Positions 19,001 through 25,567 of a DNA stretch of 64,000 nt are shown here, in pieces. The stretch lies in NCBI RefSeq assembly GCF_002953195.1, contig NZ_CP026377.1, positions 3,038,001 through 3,102,000 on the forward strand, in the 5' to 3' direction. A program made the position numbers and the translations under genes. Within the stretch, counting starts at the first letter, position 1, and each line of letters opens with the position of its first letter. The notes beneath the pieces are model-generated. The model was not told the origin of the DNA and made no database searches. It saw only the letters and a list, made by a program, of their open reading frames with translations. The DNA comes from Mixta gaviniae. GTDB lineage: Bacteria > Pseudomonadota > Gammaproteobacteria > Enterobacterales > Enterobacteriaceae.

Positions 19001-22000
19001 CCGCGCTGATGGTGGCGGCGCCATTGGCCAGCGCCCCCAGATCGGCGGCGGGCACGGGCACGCTCCAGCCGCCACCCGACTGTACCACGGCGCTGTAGGT
19101 TTGGCCGTTCAGCGTGAGAGTGACTGTCTGCCCCGGCTCAACATTGGTCGCCGTACCGCTCAGCAGCTGGGTAGTCTGCTGTTCGGCGCCGTCCAGCACG
19201 TTGTTGCCGGCGAAGTCGTTAATGGTCAGCGTCGGCAGGCTGGCCGCCGCCGCTTTCACCGCCAGCGGCGTCTCTACCGTGGTGGTGTTGCCGGCGGCGT
19301 CGCTGCCGCTTACGCTCAGGGTATAGCTGCCATCCGGCAACGCGCCAAGATCGGCGGCGGGAATGGTAAGCGTCCACTGGCCGTCGTCGCCGACGGTCGC
19401 GGTATACTCGGTGCCGTTCAGGGTGGCGGTGATGGTGTTGCCCGCCTCGCCGCTGCCGTTCAGGCTCAGCGGCTGCGTTACTTCGGCAGCGTTCAGCGTG
19501 CCGCCGCTGATCGGCGTATCCAGCGTAACCGGCGGCGCGCTGGTATCGACCGTGACGCTGGCGTTGCCGCTGGCGCTATTGCCGGCCGCATCGCTGACCG
19601 TCACCGGCAGCGTATTGGCCCCTTCATTTAGCGCGCCCAGCGCGGCGGCAGGCAGCGTAACGCTCCAGCTGCCGTCAGGAGCGACGGTGCCGGTATAGAG
19701 ATCGCCATCCACCGTCACCGTTACCGTCTGCCCGGCACCCGCGACGCCGGTATTGCCGGTCAGCACGCCATTCTGTCCCAGCTCGTCGGCATTGAGATAA
19801 CCATTGCCGAACGGTGTGTCGACGGTGACGGTCGGCAGCGCGGCTACCACAACATTAAGCGTTGACTCGCTGCTTACCGCCGCGCCGGTGGCGTCGGTGG
19901 CGGTGGCGGTGACTGTTTGCGGTCCGTCCGGCAGGCCGGCCAGGCTGGCGGCTGGCACCGTCACGCTCCAGCTGCCGTTCGCCGCCACCGTGGCGTTATA
20001 GGTCTGGCCGTTAAACAGCACCGCAACCGTGCCGCCCTCCGGTACATTGGCACTGGTGCCGGTAATCACCAGATCCTGCGCCGCCTCAATCGCATTGAGA
20101 TAGCCGTCGTTCGCCAACGGCGCCAGCGCCAGTCCGCTGGTGGCGGTATTGACAGTAAAAGTGGCGTCAGCGTTGACGCTGTTGCCCGCCAGATCGCTGA
20201 CGGTAACGGTCAGCGCCTGGCTGCCGTCATTGAGCGCGTTCAGCGCCTCGGCCGGCAGCGTCACGCGCCAGCTGCCGTCTGCTGCCACCAGGCCGGTGTA
20301 ACTGGCGCCGTTCAGCGTCACGGTTACCGTCTGCCCCGCCTCGACATTGCTGGTGGTGCCGGTTAACGCCTGCGCCACCTGCTGCTCGGCGCTGTCCAGC
20401 ACGCCGTTGCCGGCAAAGGCATCGACGGCGATGCTGACAGCCGGCAGCGAGCCTTGCGCCGCATCGACCGTGAGCGTAGTTTGCTGCGTCGTGACGTTGC
20501 CAATGGCGTCACGTTCCGCAACGCTGATGGTGTTTGGCCCTTCGTTCAGCCCGGCCAGCGTGGCGGCCGGGATCTCGACCAGCCAGAGGCCATTGACGCC
20601 GACGGTGCCGGTAAAGGTTTCGCCGTTGACGGTGACGGTGATGGCGCTGCCCGCTTCGCCGCTGCCGGTCAGCGCCAGAGGCTGCTGCTGTTCAGCCGCG
20701 TTCAGCAGGCCATCTTCCGACGGGGTATCGATCGTCAGCGCCGGCGGCGTGCTGTCCACGCGCAGCGTCGCCTGATCGCTGGTGCGGTTGCCGCTGGCGT
20801 CGCTGACCAGTACGTTAACCGGATAGCTGTTGCCGTTGGCGAGCGCGCCCAGATCGGCGGCGGGCACGCTGACCGACCAGCGACCGTCGCCGCCGACGCT
20901 GGTGGTGTAGTTGATGCCGTTAAGCGTCACGGTGACGCTGTCGCCTTCGCTGCCGCTGCCGCTGATGTTTAGCGGCGCGCCCAGTTCAGCGCCGCTAAGG
21001 ATATTGTCTTCCGCGATCGGATCGAGGGCAAAGGCGGGCGCGGAGGTATCGATGGCAACTGGCGCCAGCGCCGTGCTGCTGGCCCCGTCGGGTCGGGTGG
21101 CGGTGACATTAAGATCGTAACGCCCGTCGGCCAGCGCCTGCAGCGCGCTGGCGGGCACGGTAGCGCTCCAGCTGCCGTCGGTAGCGACCGTTGCCGGGTA
21201 ATCGACACCGTTCAGGGTGACGGTCACGCTGCTGCCCGCATCAACGCTGCCGCTGACCACCAGCGGACTGCCCTGCTCGCTGGCGTTGACCACGCCGTCG
21301 CCGGAAGGGGTATTGATGGTCAGCGTCGGCGTGCTGACATCCACGGTGACCGGCGTGGTGGCGCTGTTGGTATTGCCCGCCGCGTCCGTTACCGTTACCA
21401 CCAGCGGGCTATCGCCCGCCGGCAGATCCTGAATGGCGGTAGCCGGTACAGTCACCGTCCAGCTGCCATCGTTATTGACCGTGGCCGGATAATCACTGCC
21501 GTTCAGCGAGACCACCACATTCTGGCCGCCGCCGGTCACGCCGGTAGAGCCGGTCAGGGTTTGCGCTTCGTTCAGTTCATCACCCGACAGCACGCCGTCG
21601 CCAAACGGCGTATCCAGCACCGGCGTCGGCAGCGGGGTCGCCGCGACGTTCAGCGTGGCGCCGCCGGTCAGGGTGCCGCCGCTGCCATCCGGCACGCTGG
21701 CGGTAATGGTTTGCGCGCCGTTGCTCAGGGCGCCGAGATCGGCCGCCGGCACGGTCACGCTCCAGCTGCCGTCCGCCGCTACGGTGCCGCTATAGTTGAT
21801 GCCGTTCAGGGTGACGGTGACCGGCGTGCCTTCCGCCACCTGCGTGGCGCTACCGCTAATGATCAACGGCTGCTGCGCCTCTACCGCGTTCAGGTAGCCA
21901 TCGTCGGAAATCGGCGCGATTGCCACCGCGCCGCCGCTGCCCGGAGGGGCGACGGTAAAGGTATCGCTGGCGCTGGCGCTGTTGCCCGCGACATCGCTGA

Positions 22001-24401
22001 CGACCACGCTCAGCGTCTGGCTGCCGTCGGCCAGCGCCGCCAGATCGGCGGCCGGCACGGTCACGCTCCAGACGCCGCCCGCCTGCACGGTGCCGGTATA
22101 GTCAACGCCGTTCAGGGTCACGGTGACAGTCTGTCCGGCGCTGACGTTAGTGGTGGTGCCGGTGACCTGCTGATCGACCGCCTGCTCGGCGTTATTCAGC
22201 TGGTTGTCGCCGGTGAAAGCATCAAGCGCGACAGTTGGCAGCGCGGCGGGATCGGCGACGACCGTCAGCGGGCTGCTGCTGGTCGCCGTGTTGCCGTTGG
22301 CGTCGGTCGCAGTGACGCCCAGCGCATAGCTGCCGTTGGGCAGCGCAGCGAGGTCGGCGGCAGGGATATCCAGCGACCACTGGCCGCTCTGCGGCACGGT
22401 GGTAGTGTAATCGGTACCGTTCAGACTGACGGTGACAGTTGTGCCCGCTTCGCCGCTGCCGCTAACGGTCAGCGGCGCGGACGCTTCGGCGTTGTTCAGG
22501 TAGCCGTCGCCCGCCAGCGGCGCATCGAGCGACAGCGCCGGCGGCGCGGTGTCGACGGTCAGCTGGCTCTGCTGGGTATAGACGCCGCCAGCGGGGCTGG
22601 TCGCCGTGACGTTAACCGTATAGGGACCGTCGGCCAGCGCCGCCAGATCGGCGGCGGGCACCGTCAGCGACCACTGGCCGCCGTTGCCTACCGTCGTTTG
22701 ATAGCTGACGCCATTCAGCGTCACGCTGATGGTGTCGCCGGCGCTGCCGCTGCCGCTCAGGGTTAGCGGCTGCTGCTGCTCCGGCCCGCTGAGGATATCG
22801 TCGCCGGCAATCGGATCAACGGAGAGCGTCGGCGACGCCTGGCCCGGATCGACCGTGACCGGCGTTTCGCCGAGGCTGCTGGTGTTGCCCGCTGCGGTGG
22901 TGATGGAGACCGCGACCGCATACTGCCCCGCATCCAGGCCGGAAAGCGCACTGGCGGGGATGGTCGCGGCCCAGCGGCCGTTAGCCTGCACGGTAGCCAG
23001 ATAGTCCACGCCGTTAAAGGTCACCGTGACCTGGTCACCGGCGGTGCCGGTACCGCTGATAATCAGATCCTGCTGCAGCTCATCGCCGGTAAGCTGGTTA
23101 TCGCCGGAAATCGGCGTATCGACCGTGCCGGCCGGCGGCGGCGCGGTGTCAACGTTGACGCTGCCGGTAGCGGTGCCGCTGTTGCCTGCGGCATCGGTGA
23201 CCGTCACTGAGATCGGGTTAGCCCCCTGTGGCAGATTTTGCAGCGCGCTGCCGGGCAGCGTGACGCTCCAGCTACCGTCGTTACCGACGGTGCCGGTGTA
23301 AGTATTGCCGCCGAGAGTCACGCTGACGGTCTGGCCCGCGCCGGTGACGCCGGTGTTGCCGGTCAGGGTTTGATCGCTGCCGGCTTCATCGCCATCCAGC
23401 GTGCCGTCGCCGAACGGCGGGTTGAGCGTTGGCTGCGGCGGCGTAACCAGCACGTTAAGCTGGCCACTGTCGCTGACCGCATCGCCGGTGCTGCTGGTCA
23501 CGGTCGCGGTAATGGCCTGCGCGCCGTTCGCCAGGCCCGCCAGCGCCGAGGCTGGAATGGTCACGCTCCAGCTGCCGTTGCCGCCGACCGTACCGGTATA
23601 GTTTACCCCGTTAAAGGTCAACGTAACGGTGCTGCCCGCGGTTACGCCGGTTGTGACGCCGCTGATGACCAGCGGCGCCTGAGTCTCGCTGTTGTTAAGG
23701 TAGCCATCGCCGCTGATGGGTTCGGTGATGGTAATCGTGCCCTGCACCGGCTCCGGAATGCCGCCGCCGTTATCGCCGCCACCGTTGTCCCCGCCGCCAT
23801 TATCGCCGCCGCCGTTGTCCCCGCCGCCATTATCGCCGCCGCCGTTATCGCCGCCGCCGTTATCGCCACCGCCATTATCGCCGCCGCCGTTGTTATTATC
23901 GTCACCGCCACCGCCACCGCCACCGGCCGAGGCGATGCCGACGCCCGCCAGGCCCAGCACGCCCGCGATCCCGACAGCCGTCGTCAGGTTATCGCCAATC
24001 AGCGCATTATCCGCCAGCAGCAGCGGGTCGATATCGCCAAGGGATTCATAAGTCGGCGTCACGGTCATCGCCGTCGAAGCATCTGCGGCTTCGCTGGTCA
24101 TTGGGAACAGCGCATGTTCCGGCGGATTGACGCCGTCATCAAACACCAACTCACTGTGCTGGCCGCTGGCGTCGTCAAGGAAGAAACGCTGATAGCGCAC
24201 CACAGTGCCGTCCTGCATATGCAGGATCAAATCGTCGCCCTGACGTTCAAAAGAGGCCACCATCGCACGTGTGCCGTTAACGCGTACCACGCTGGGTTCG
24301 CTGAGTAATACGTTACGGGAAGCATTGCTGGTGTTTTGCGAGATCAAGGTGCCGTTTTCGCGTGAAATAATATCGACGCGCCCGGAGGAGAGCTGTGCCA
24401 T
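10014..24401 (-). CDS. bapA: Giant BapA-type biofilm adhesin, type I secreted
   Basis: Surface or matrix adhesin of 4795 residues. The ATG at 24401 (GGGG upstream) begins MAQLSSGRVDIISRENGTLI, as in BapA proteins; a TTG seven codons earlier would add the only cysteine, so I reject it. Domains in order: BapA prefix domain (1-110); Gly/Ala-rich hydrophobic segment (143-160); flexible linker with eight GGGDN units (172-211); about 43 Ig-like repeats of about 100 residues (221-4530), the last one degenerate; Ala-rich spacer; and an RTX-like beta-roll region with GGSGSDTVIL and DGGAGTDTLVL, ending in the type I secretion signal ...LGDVLVQHNLQVHVV. No Sec signal. The type I exporter lies downstream on the same strand. 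In Salmonella, BapA promotes biofilm formation. No LapG-type dialanine cleavage site was recognised in the N-terminal region. Confidence 0.93.
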   Translation of the reverse strand: MAQLSSGRVDIISRENGTLISQNTSNASRNVLLSEPSVVRVNGTRAMVASFERQGDDLILHMQDGTVVRYQRFFLDDASGQHSELVFDDGVNPPEHALFPMTSEAADASTAMTVTPTYESLGDIDPLLLADNALIGDNLTTAVGIAGVLGLAGVGIASAGGGGGGGDDNNNGGGDNGGGDNGGGDNGGGDNGGGDNGGGDNGGGDNGGGDNGGGIPEPVQGTITITEPISGDGYLNNSETQAPLVISGVTTGVTAGSTVTLTFNGVNYTGTVGGNGSWSVTIPASALAGLANGAQAITATVTSSTGDAVSDSGQLNVLVTPPQPTLNPPFGDGTLDGDEAGSDQTLTGNTGVTGAGQTVSVTLGGNTYTGTVGNDGSWSVTLPGSALQNLPQGANPISVTVTDAAGNSGTATGSVNVDTAPPPAGTVDTPISGDNQLTGDELQQDLIISGTGTAGDQVTVTFNGVDYLATVQANGRWAATIPASALSGLDAGQYAVAVSITTAAGNTSSLGETPVTVDPGQASPTLSVDPIAGDDILSGPEQQQPLTLSGSGSAGDTISVTLNGVSYQTTVGNGGQWSLTVPAADLAALADGPYTVNVTATSPAGGVYTQQSQLTVDTAPPALSLDAPLAGDGYLNNAEASAPLTVSGSGEAGTTVTVSLNGTDYTTTVPQSGQWSLDIPAADLAALPNGSYALGVTATDANGNTATSSSPLTVVADPAALPTVALDAFTGDNQLNNAEQAVDQQVTGTTTNVSAGQTVTVTLNGVDYTGTVQAGGVWSVTVPAADLAALADGSQTLSVVVSDVAGNSASASDTFTVAPPGSGGAVAIAPISDDGYLNAVEAQQPLIISGSATQVAEGTPVTVTLNGINYSGTVAADGSWSVTVPAADLGALSNGAQTITASVPDGSGGTLTGGATLNVAATPLPTPVLDTPFGDGVLSGDELNEAQTLTGSTGVTGGGQNVVVSLNGSDYPATVNNDGSWTVTVPATAIQDLPAGDSPLVVTVTDAAGNTNSATTPVTVDVSTPTLTINTPSGDGVVNASEQGSPLVVSGSVDAGSSVTVTLNGVDYPATVATDGSWSATVPASALQALADGRYDLNVTATRPDGASSTALAPVAIDTSAPAFALDPIAEDNILSGAELGAPLNISGSGSEGDSVTVTLNGINYTTSVGGDGRWSVSVPAADLGALANGNSYPVNVLVSDASGNRTSDQATLRVDSTPPALTIDTPSEDGLLNAAEQQQPLALTGSGEAGSAITVTVNGETFTGTVGVNGLWLVEIPAATLAGLNEGPNTISVAERDAIGNVTTQQTTLTVDAAQGSLPAVSIAVDAFAGNGVLDSAEQQVAQALTGTTSNVEAGQTVTVTLNGASYTGLVAADGSWRVTLPAEALNALNDGSQALTVTVSDLAGNSVNADATFTVNTATSGLALAPLANDGYLNAIEAAQDLVITGTSANVPEGGTVAVLFNGQTYNATVAANGSWSVTVPAASLAGLPDGPQTVTATATDATGAAVSSESTLNVVVAALPTVTVDTPFGNGYLNADELGQNGVLTGNTGVAGAGQTVTVTVDGDLYTGTVAPDGSWSVTLPAAALGALNEGANTLPVTVSDAAGNSASGNASVTVDTSAPPVTLDTPISGGTLNAAEVTQPLSLNGSGEAGNTITATLNGTEYTATVGDDGQWTLTIPAADLGALPDGSYTLSVSGSDAAGNTTTVETPLAVKAAAASLPTLTINDFAGNNVLDGAEQQTTQLLSGTATNVEPGQTVTLTLNGQTYSAVVQSGGGWSVPVPAADLGALANGAATISAAVSDAAGNTASQTLALTVNNALSGLAINPLSDDGYLNAGEAATDLQVTGASANLPVGTPITVTFNDRTYTATVDPNGTWNATIPASALAGLPDGSATLSVSATDAAGNAVTSSSTLNVAINNLPDATLQPAFGDGLLNAAESAAPQVLSGSTGVAGAGQSVTVTLNGADYSGTVDASGNWSVTLPAGALQALPAGESPLLVTVSDAAGNTSTVDSSVTVDVTTPTLSIDAIAGDNRINAVESAAPVTVSGSTNAGEGQTVTVSINGQNWTTSVGADGDWTLDLPAGALAGINSGDYPLTVTVSDAAGNPATATSTLTVANAVLAPTINTPFTDGYLNINDAENAQTLSGTSGITGAEQTVTVSLDGVSYPAVVDNNGNWTLSLDADTLQDLAAGTLPIVVTVADAAGNVGTVENAVTVDYSAPTLTLNAIAGDNTLNQAETLQDLVIAGTAGASEVGQTVTVNFNGQTLQTVVLNGGSWRVTVPASTLQGLPDGTTPVSVTLTDAAGNVTTLDRPLTVVASPADLPTLTLDAVSTDGYLNQAEAGEALTLTGVSTNLQAGQTVTVTLNGISYTGSVDDGGGWSVTVPQADIAQLSDGQQNVIVSAADTAGNPVTAEGSVTVLASAANQPTITVDPIASDDLVNEQEAANDLIITGSSQRVPEGGEVTVTLNGQTYTTTVDIDGNWSVTVPSAAAQALPQGDNTITVTAADVAGNPAQSSGSFTVDTAPPALANIELGVGGDETLNLAEALAGITLTGVSAPGQLVSVTLNDRTYSGAADGDGNFSIPIPSGDLQQLSDGVTPVVISVTDANGNANSTSLDLTVAINTLPALTLNAPFSDGVISAADAAIEQTLSGTATNLPADTPVTVTIGRLEFITRVDGDGNWQITVPANALSELADGTAPIVVSAADAAGNPASAQGSVDLVIAAQPAPVVNTPFVDGALNAAEAAAGQVISGVTGVTGGGQTVSVVIEGLNNGDPLTANVSANGNWSLALTPQQLGSLSDGAHTITVTVTDIAGNRDTASADFTAIVNTLPAPTLETPFGDGLLNAVEAAEGTTLSGTTGITGAQTVTVTINGTGYPVTVDGEGNWTVALTPEQLQALPDGTLPVIVTATDAAGNSNSDSDTLQVVVNTLPAATLDLPFGNGALNAEEADVTQTLTGQTGVTGAGQTVNVSISGLDGPLAATVDNAGNWALDLTPEQMDSLSNGTHTITVTASDVAGNISTTTPLEITTAVTAPVPVINTPFGDGVLNINEASGALSLSGNTGATGGNQGVQLNIDVGGTLYSGSVDENGDWTVNLPAGALNGLGDGAHDIVITVIDNAGNVVQRTETFTSALTPPVPTIGTPFGDGQLNGADAAAGVTLSGSAGGAESVTVTLGGQEYPATVNGDGSWTLAVPAATLGDLAQGNGSLTVTATDANGNSGSVVSEFNVNTSAPVITIADFTGDNALDYAESIVAQTLSGTATGAEPGSLVTVTLGGAAFSGIVDGSGGWSVSVPPETLSALTAPSAAIGVSITDPAGNTGTASATVSVDLTPPAGPLLTLGSVNGDNIVNATEALPVFTGTFANFDAGGGTIALSVNGTPVGTTTVTAADGSWTITPDAAAFPTDGSYQVTVTATGPAGTVTTGSTLLIDRTPPTLTVDPVTGDGFLSGAELASSQAISGTASVSEAGRTVTVTLGDNSYSAVVQNDGSWRATVPAAALQALGEGVTPITATLSDAAGNVTSTPASVTVDTGAPLLQLNTLLDNNVINATDILTTQVLTGSASGAEGQTIGVYLGDGDPIATAVVAADGTFSIDLTPEVLGSLTEGPLVLGVRVGDEAGNITDATLTVNKVVNQALNLVVDSVFGDGFLNAADTAVGQTISGIAESAGIGATVALTLGGTTLTANVGQDGKWAIVVPPSVLGLLQDGDIDLNLTLTDAAGNQRTVGETVTAIVDSVPVIGNLTGLFGGDNLLNIAELGQSQTIGGVIDAATGSTVTVTLGNQSYQTQVAAGGNWGVTIPATDLGNLLSGTVALGVQVTDPAGNTASQSVNIGVFGSAPVITLNPIFGTGFLNAAELLTNQTITGVAQNVAAGSTVNLTIGNSTVTAVVGDNGLFSATVTPAILSTLTEGNLTVGARVTDAAGNSAQASSGLVVDVTLPTININLLFGDGLLNVADALLTQTISGTVGNVEPGARVSVAIGGQTLATTAGANGAFSVALTPALLQGLADGNLTASVTVTDSAGNSNTSTAGALVGIHNPPVIRLDPLFGDGVLNIVESLVTQNITGSVANAAAGSQVRVNIGNTTVNATVGSDGRFSAAVSPDILGTLLNGNLTVGVSVTDPVGNVSSVTTGLLVGLNNPPALTVNPIFGDGVLSAADLNATQTISGGSSNLSSGSSVTVTLNGRTYTTTVGSGGGWSLSVPRTDLAALNDGTQTVSVRATDAYGNITNASGNVSVITHTPPTLTLNTVFGDGRLSAADALTAQTISGTSSNAEGSTVTVTLGGSRYTGTVGASGAWSIAVPPASLAAIADGTQTVNVSVTNSAGVSGTTSGTVLVGTHTLPTVTLNSYFGGDGYLNAAEANATGTLSGTATNAVGQTVTVNVAGTQYTTTVGANGAWSVSVPSATLRNISDGGHSVNVSVSDAVGNVASTSSSFNAITHNLPAIGVDPVLSLVSVLLTGLTISGGTLNLRQGTPISVTLNGTTQQTTVDALGRYSVKFSGGVLTALNLNSIVTVTAADVAGNRATTSTTLLLGSLLPVATAAEVAAMSLMAVSADAALASEGTQDHSAMANATGGTEQSAALLATSKVAVVDSTLTTEADTPAAAAGSVSETAAAVTPAAAETADNADTFTIGGVTIMLADGSQQQGETATGGSGSDTVILNDLNFTQIDGGAGTDTLVLNGEHMQLDLTALGLKISHIEVLDLGQSGTNSVKIDLKEALAITDAPEDDLVIKGVTGDQVTLANADGGVWSSVGQREVNGQLFDVYHNSALAATDTLGDVLVQHNLQVHVV
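10800..23741 (-). repeat. About 43 tandem Ig-like domain repeats of bapA
   Basis: Roughly 12.9 kb of 300-bp units. A typical unit opens D-P-I-x-G-D-G-x-L-N-x-A-E, then has TVTVTLNG, Y-T-x-x-V, G-x-W-S-V-x-VPAADL, and closes VTVSDAAGN followed by a VDTAPP-type linker. By hand count there are 42 full units plus a final degenerate one (about 10800-11090, opening LPAIGVDPVL) that lacks the acidic loop. Units near the C-terminus (35-42) form a separate subfamily with FGDGxLNxAD and TQTISG. Confidence 0.88.
18340..23741 (-). repeat. Higher-order repeat order within the first 18 Ig units
   Basis: Units 1-18 fall into recurring classes a to f: a b c d e f, a b c d e f, a b e f, a b. Class a opens with ..DGYLN.. 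and SGS/TGT (units 1, 7, 13, 17). Class b has TPFGDG and STGVTGAGQ (2, 8, 14, 18). Class e has GSGEAG (5, 11, 15). Class f has DAF-GDN and TTTNVSAGQTVTV (6, 12, 16). The third block appears to have lost classes c and d. Confidence 0.7.
23761..23889 (-). repeat. 15-bp repeat coding (GGGDN)8 linker of BapA
   Basis: Eight in-frame 15-bp units give eight Gly-Gly-Gly-Asp-Asn repeats, preceded by GGGGGGGDDNNN. The low complexity makes it prone to copy-number change without frameshift, altering only the linker length between the prefix domain and the Ig array. Confidence 0.9.
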
Positions 24402-24960
24402 CTGAAACCCCTTTTTGCACAAGTTGAGGTAACGTTTGAAATAATCAAAGTAAAGAAATGTTTATGGTTAGCATGGGACTGCGGAAGCCGTTACACGTCT
24501 TTAGATTGAAGCTTTCCTGGTGCAAGTCAGGGATAGTGACAGAGCAATAAGATCGTCAACCCTGGTTAAGTCAGATAAAACGCTATTTTTTGAGTTTTTA
24601 ACGTTTCAGATATAATCAAAAACCGCTGCGCTGGTCTTGAATAATTTTTATCGGAACCATAAATGAAAACGATTTAAATGGTAAATAAACCTTATGTTGG
24701 AAGGTATGCAAAGGTCAAATTAGTTAACAGAATGCATGTTAAATATTTGTGTTATGAAGAGGTTAGCCACGTGTGTCACACGCGGCCAGTGCGGAGAAAT
24801 TTCTTGCTGAGGTCGTCCGGCAGGCTAAAAAGGGCCAGCGATTATTTTTGTGGATTGGTGATGATTTGCACAAAATCAGGGCACCCTTCAGGCAAGCCTG
24901 CACCGCAGACGCGCACCCTCTACCTGCGCAGATAGACCTTCCCCACGAGGCCGAAAAAGC

Positions 24961-25146
24961 GTCAAACGGCCACGACAAATAACGAAACGGCCATGGCAAT
25001 TGGCGAAACGGCCTCGGCAAATGGCGAAACGGCCGCGGCAAATGGCCAAACGGCCGCGGCAAATGGCCAAACGGCCGCGGCAAATGGCGAAACGGCCGCG
25101 GCAATTGGCGAAACGGCCGCGGCAATTGGCGAAACGGCCGCGGCGC
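24961..25146. repeat. 21-bp tandem repeat array, about nine copies
   Basis: Nine head-to-tail units of 21 bp. Each has the core AAACGGCCGCGGCAA with variable TTGGC/ATGGC ends; the first two units are the most diverged and the last is partial. The period equals two helical turns, so each unit presents the same DNA face. There are no unique spacers, so it is not a CRISPR array. Confidence 0.9.
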
Positions 25147-25387
25147 AGCGCGGCCTCTCTTTCCCGCCAGAGCGAGCCTAAAAAGGAGAACGCGAAACGA
25201 TGCGTCTGCTGCCGAAAAGCGCCGGCCAAAAGAGAGAGCAGGCTGTCCAACACCCTGTCAGACGGTAAGCGGCCTTAGGGCAGAAGGCGGGCGCGACCCG
25301 GCTCTGGAAAACCGGCACGATCGGCGGAAAGGGTTTATTCTTTTTGCAGCGCCACCGGGCTGAGACGCCTGATTTTGCGACTTTTCG

Positions 25388-25403
25388 CCAGGAACTTTCC
25401 TGA
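25388..25403. promoter_or_regulatory. Palindrome resembling an RcsB-type box
   Basis: CCAGGA-ACTT-TCCTGA is an inverted repeat with AGGA and TCCT half-sites four bases apart, the spacing of RcsAB boxes. It lies about 165 bp upstream of the MFS gene and 1.3 kb before rcsD. The outer bases differ from the usual TT/AA ends, so this is only a candidate. Confidence 0.3.
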
Positions 25404-25567
25404 AAAAGAGACCCGAAAGGCGAAACTGATTAACAACCTCCATTTTATCGTTTAATAAGCTTGCTGGCACAGAACGGCTGTAGCCGCCCTTCACCCGATG
25501 AAACGCTGCGCTGCCGGTTTATTATGTGTTAAAAAGGATCCCCTTTGCGCATTATGGAAAACAAACG

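Larger units (their letters stand above)
24402..25567. other. Long intergenic region upstream of bapA and the MFS gene
   Basis: About 1.17 kb with divergent genes on either side. The bapA-proximal part (24402-24770) is strikingly AT-rich for this window and should hold the bapA promoter. The middle contains the 21-bp array (24961-25146). The part next to the MFS gene (25150-25567) contains a short palindrome (25388-25403). Frames crossing the array are open on both strands only because the period is divisible by three; none has a good start or a recognisable product. Confidence 0.6.

Noticed and set aside
24678..24935. 85-codon plus-strand frame in the bapA upstream region
   Set aside because: No RBS, no recognisable domain, Arg/Lys-rich product in mixed-composition DNA that looks regulatory.
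24961..25146. CRISPR array (also considered for 58003-58204)
   Set aside because: Units are head-to-tail without unique spacers, and no cas genes are present.
24763..25253. Repeat-coded proteins across the 21-bp array (heptapeptide repeats on both strands)
   Set aside because: A period divisible by three leaves all frames open. No RBS, no homologous family, and the same array would code in all directions.
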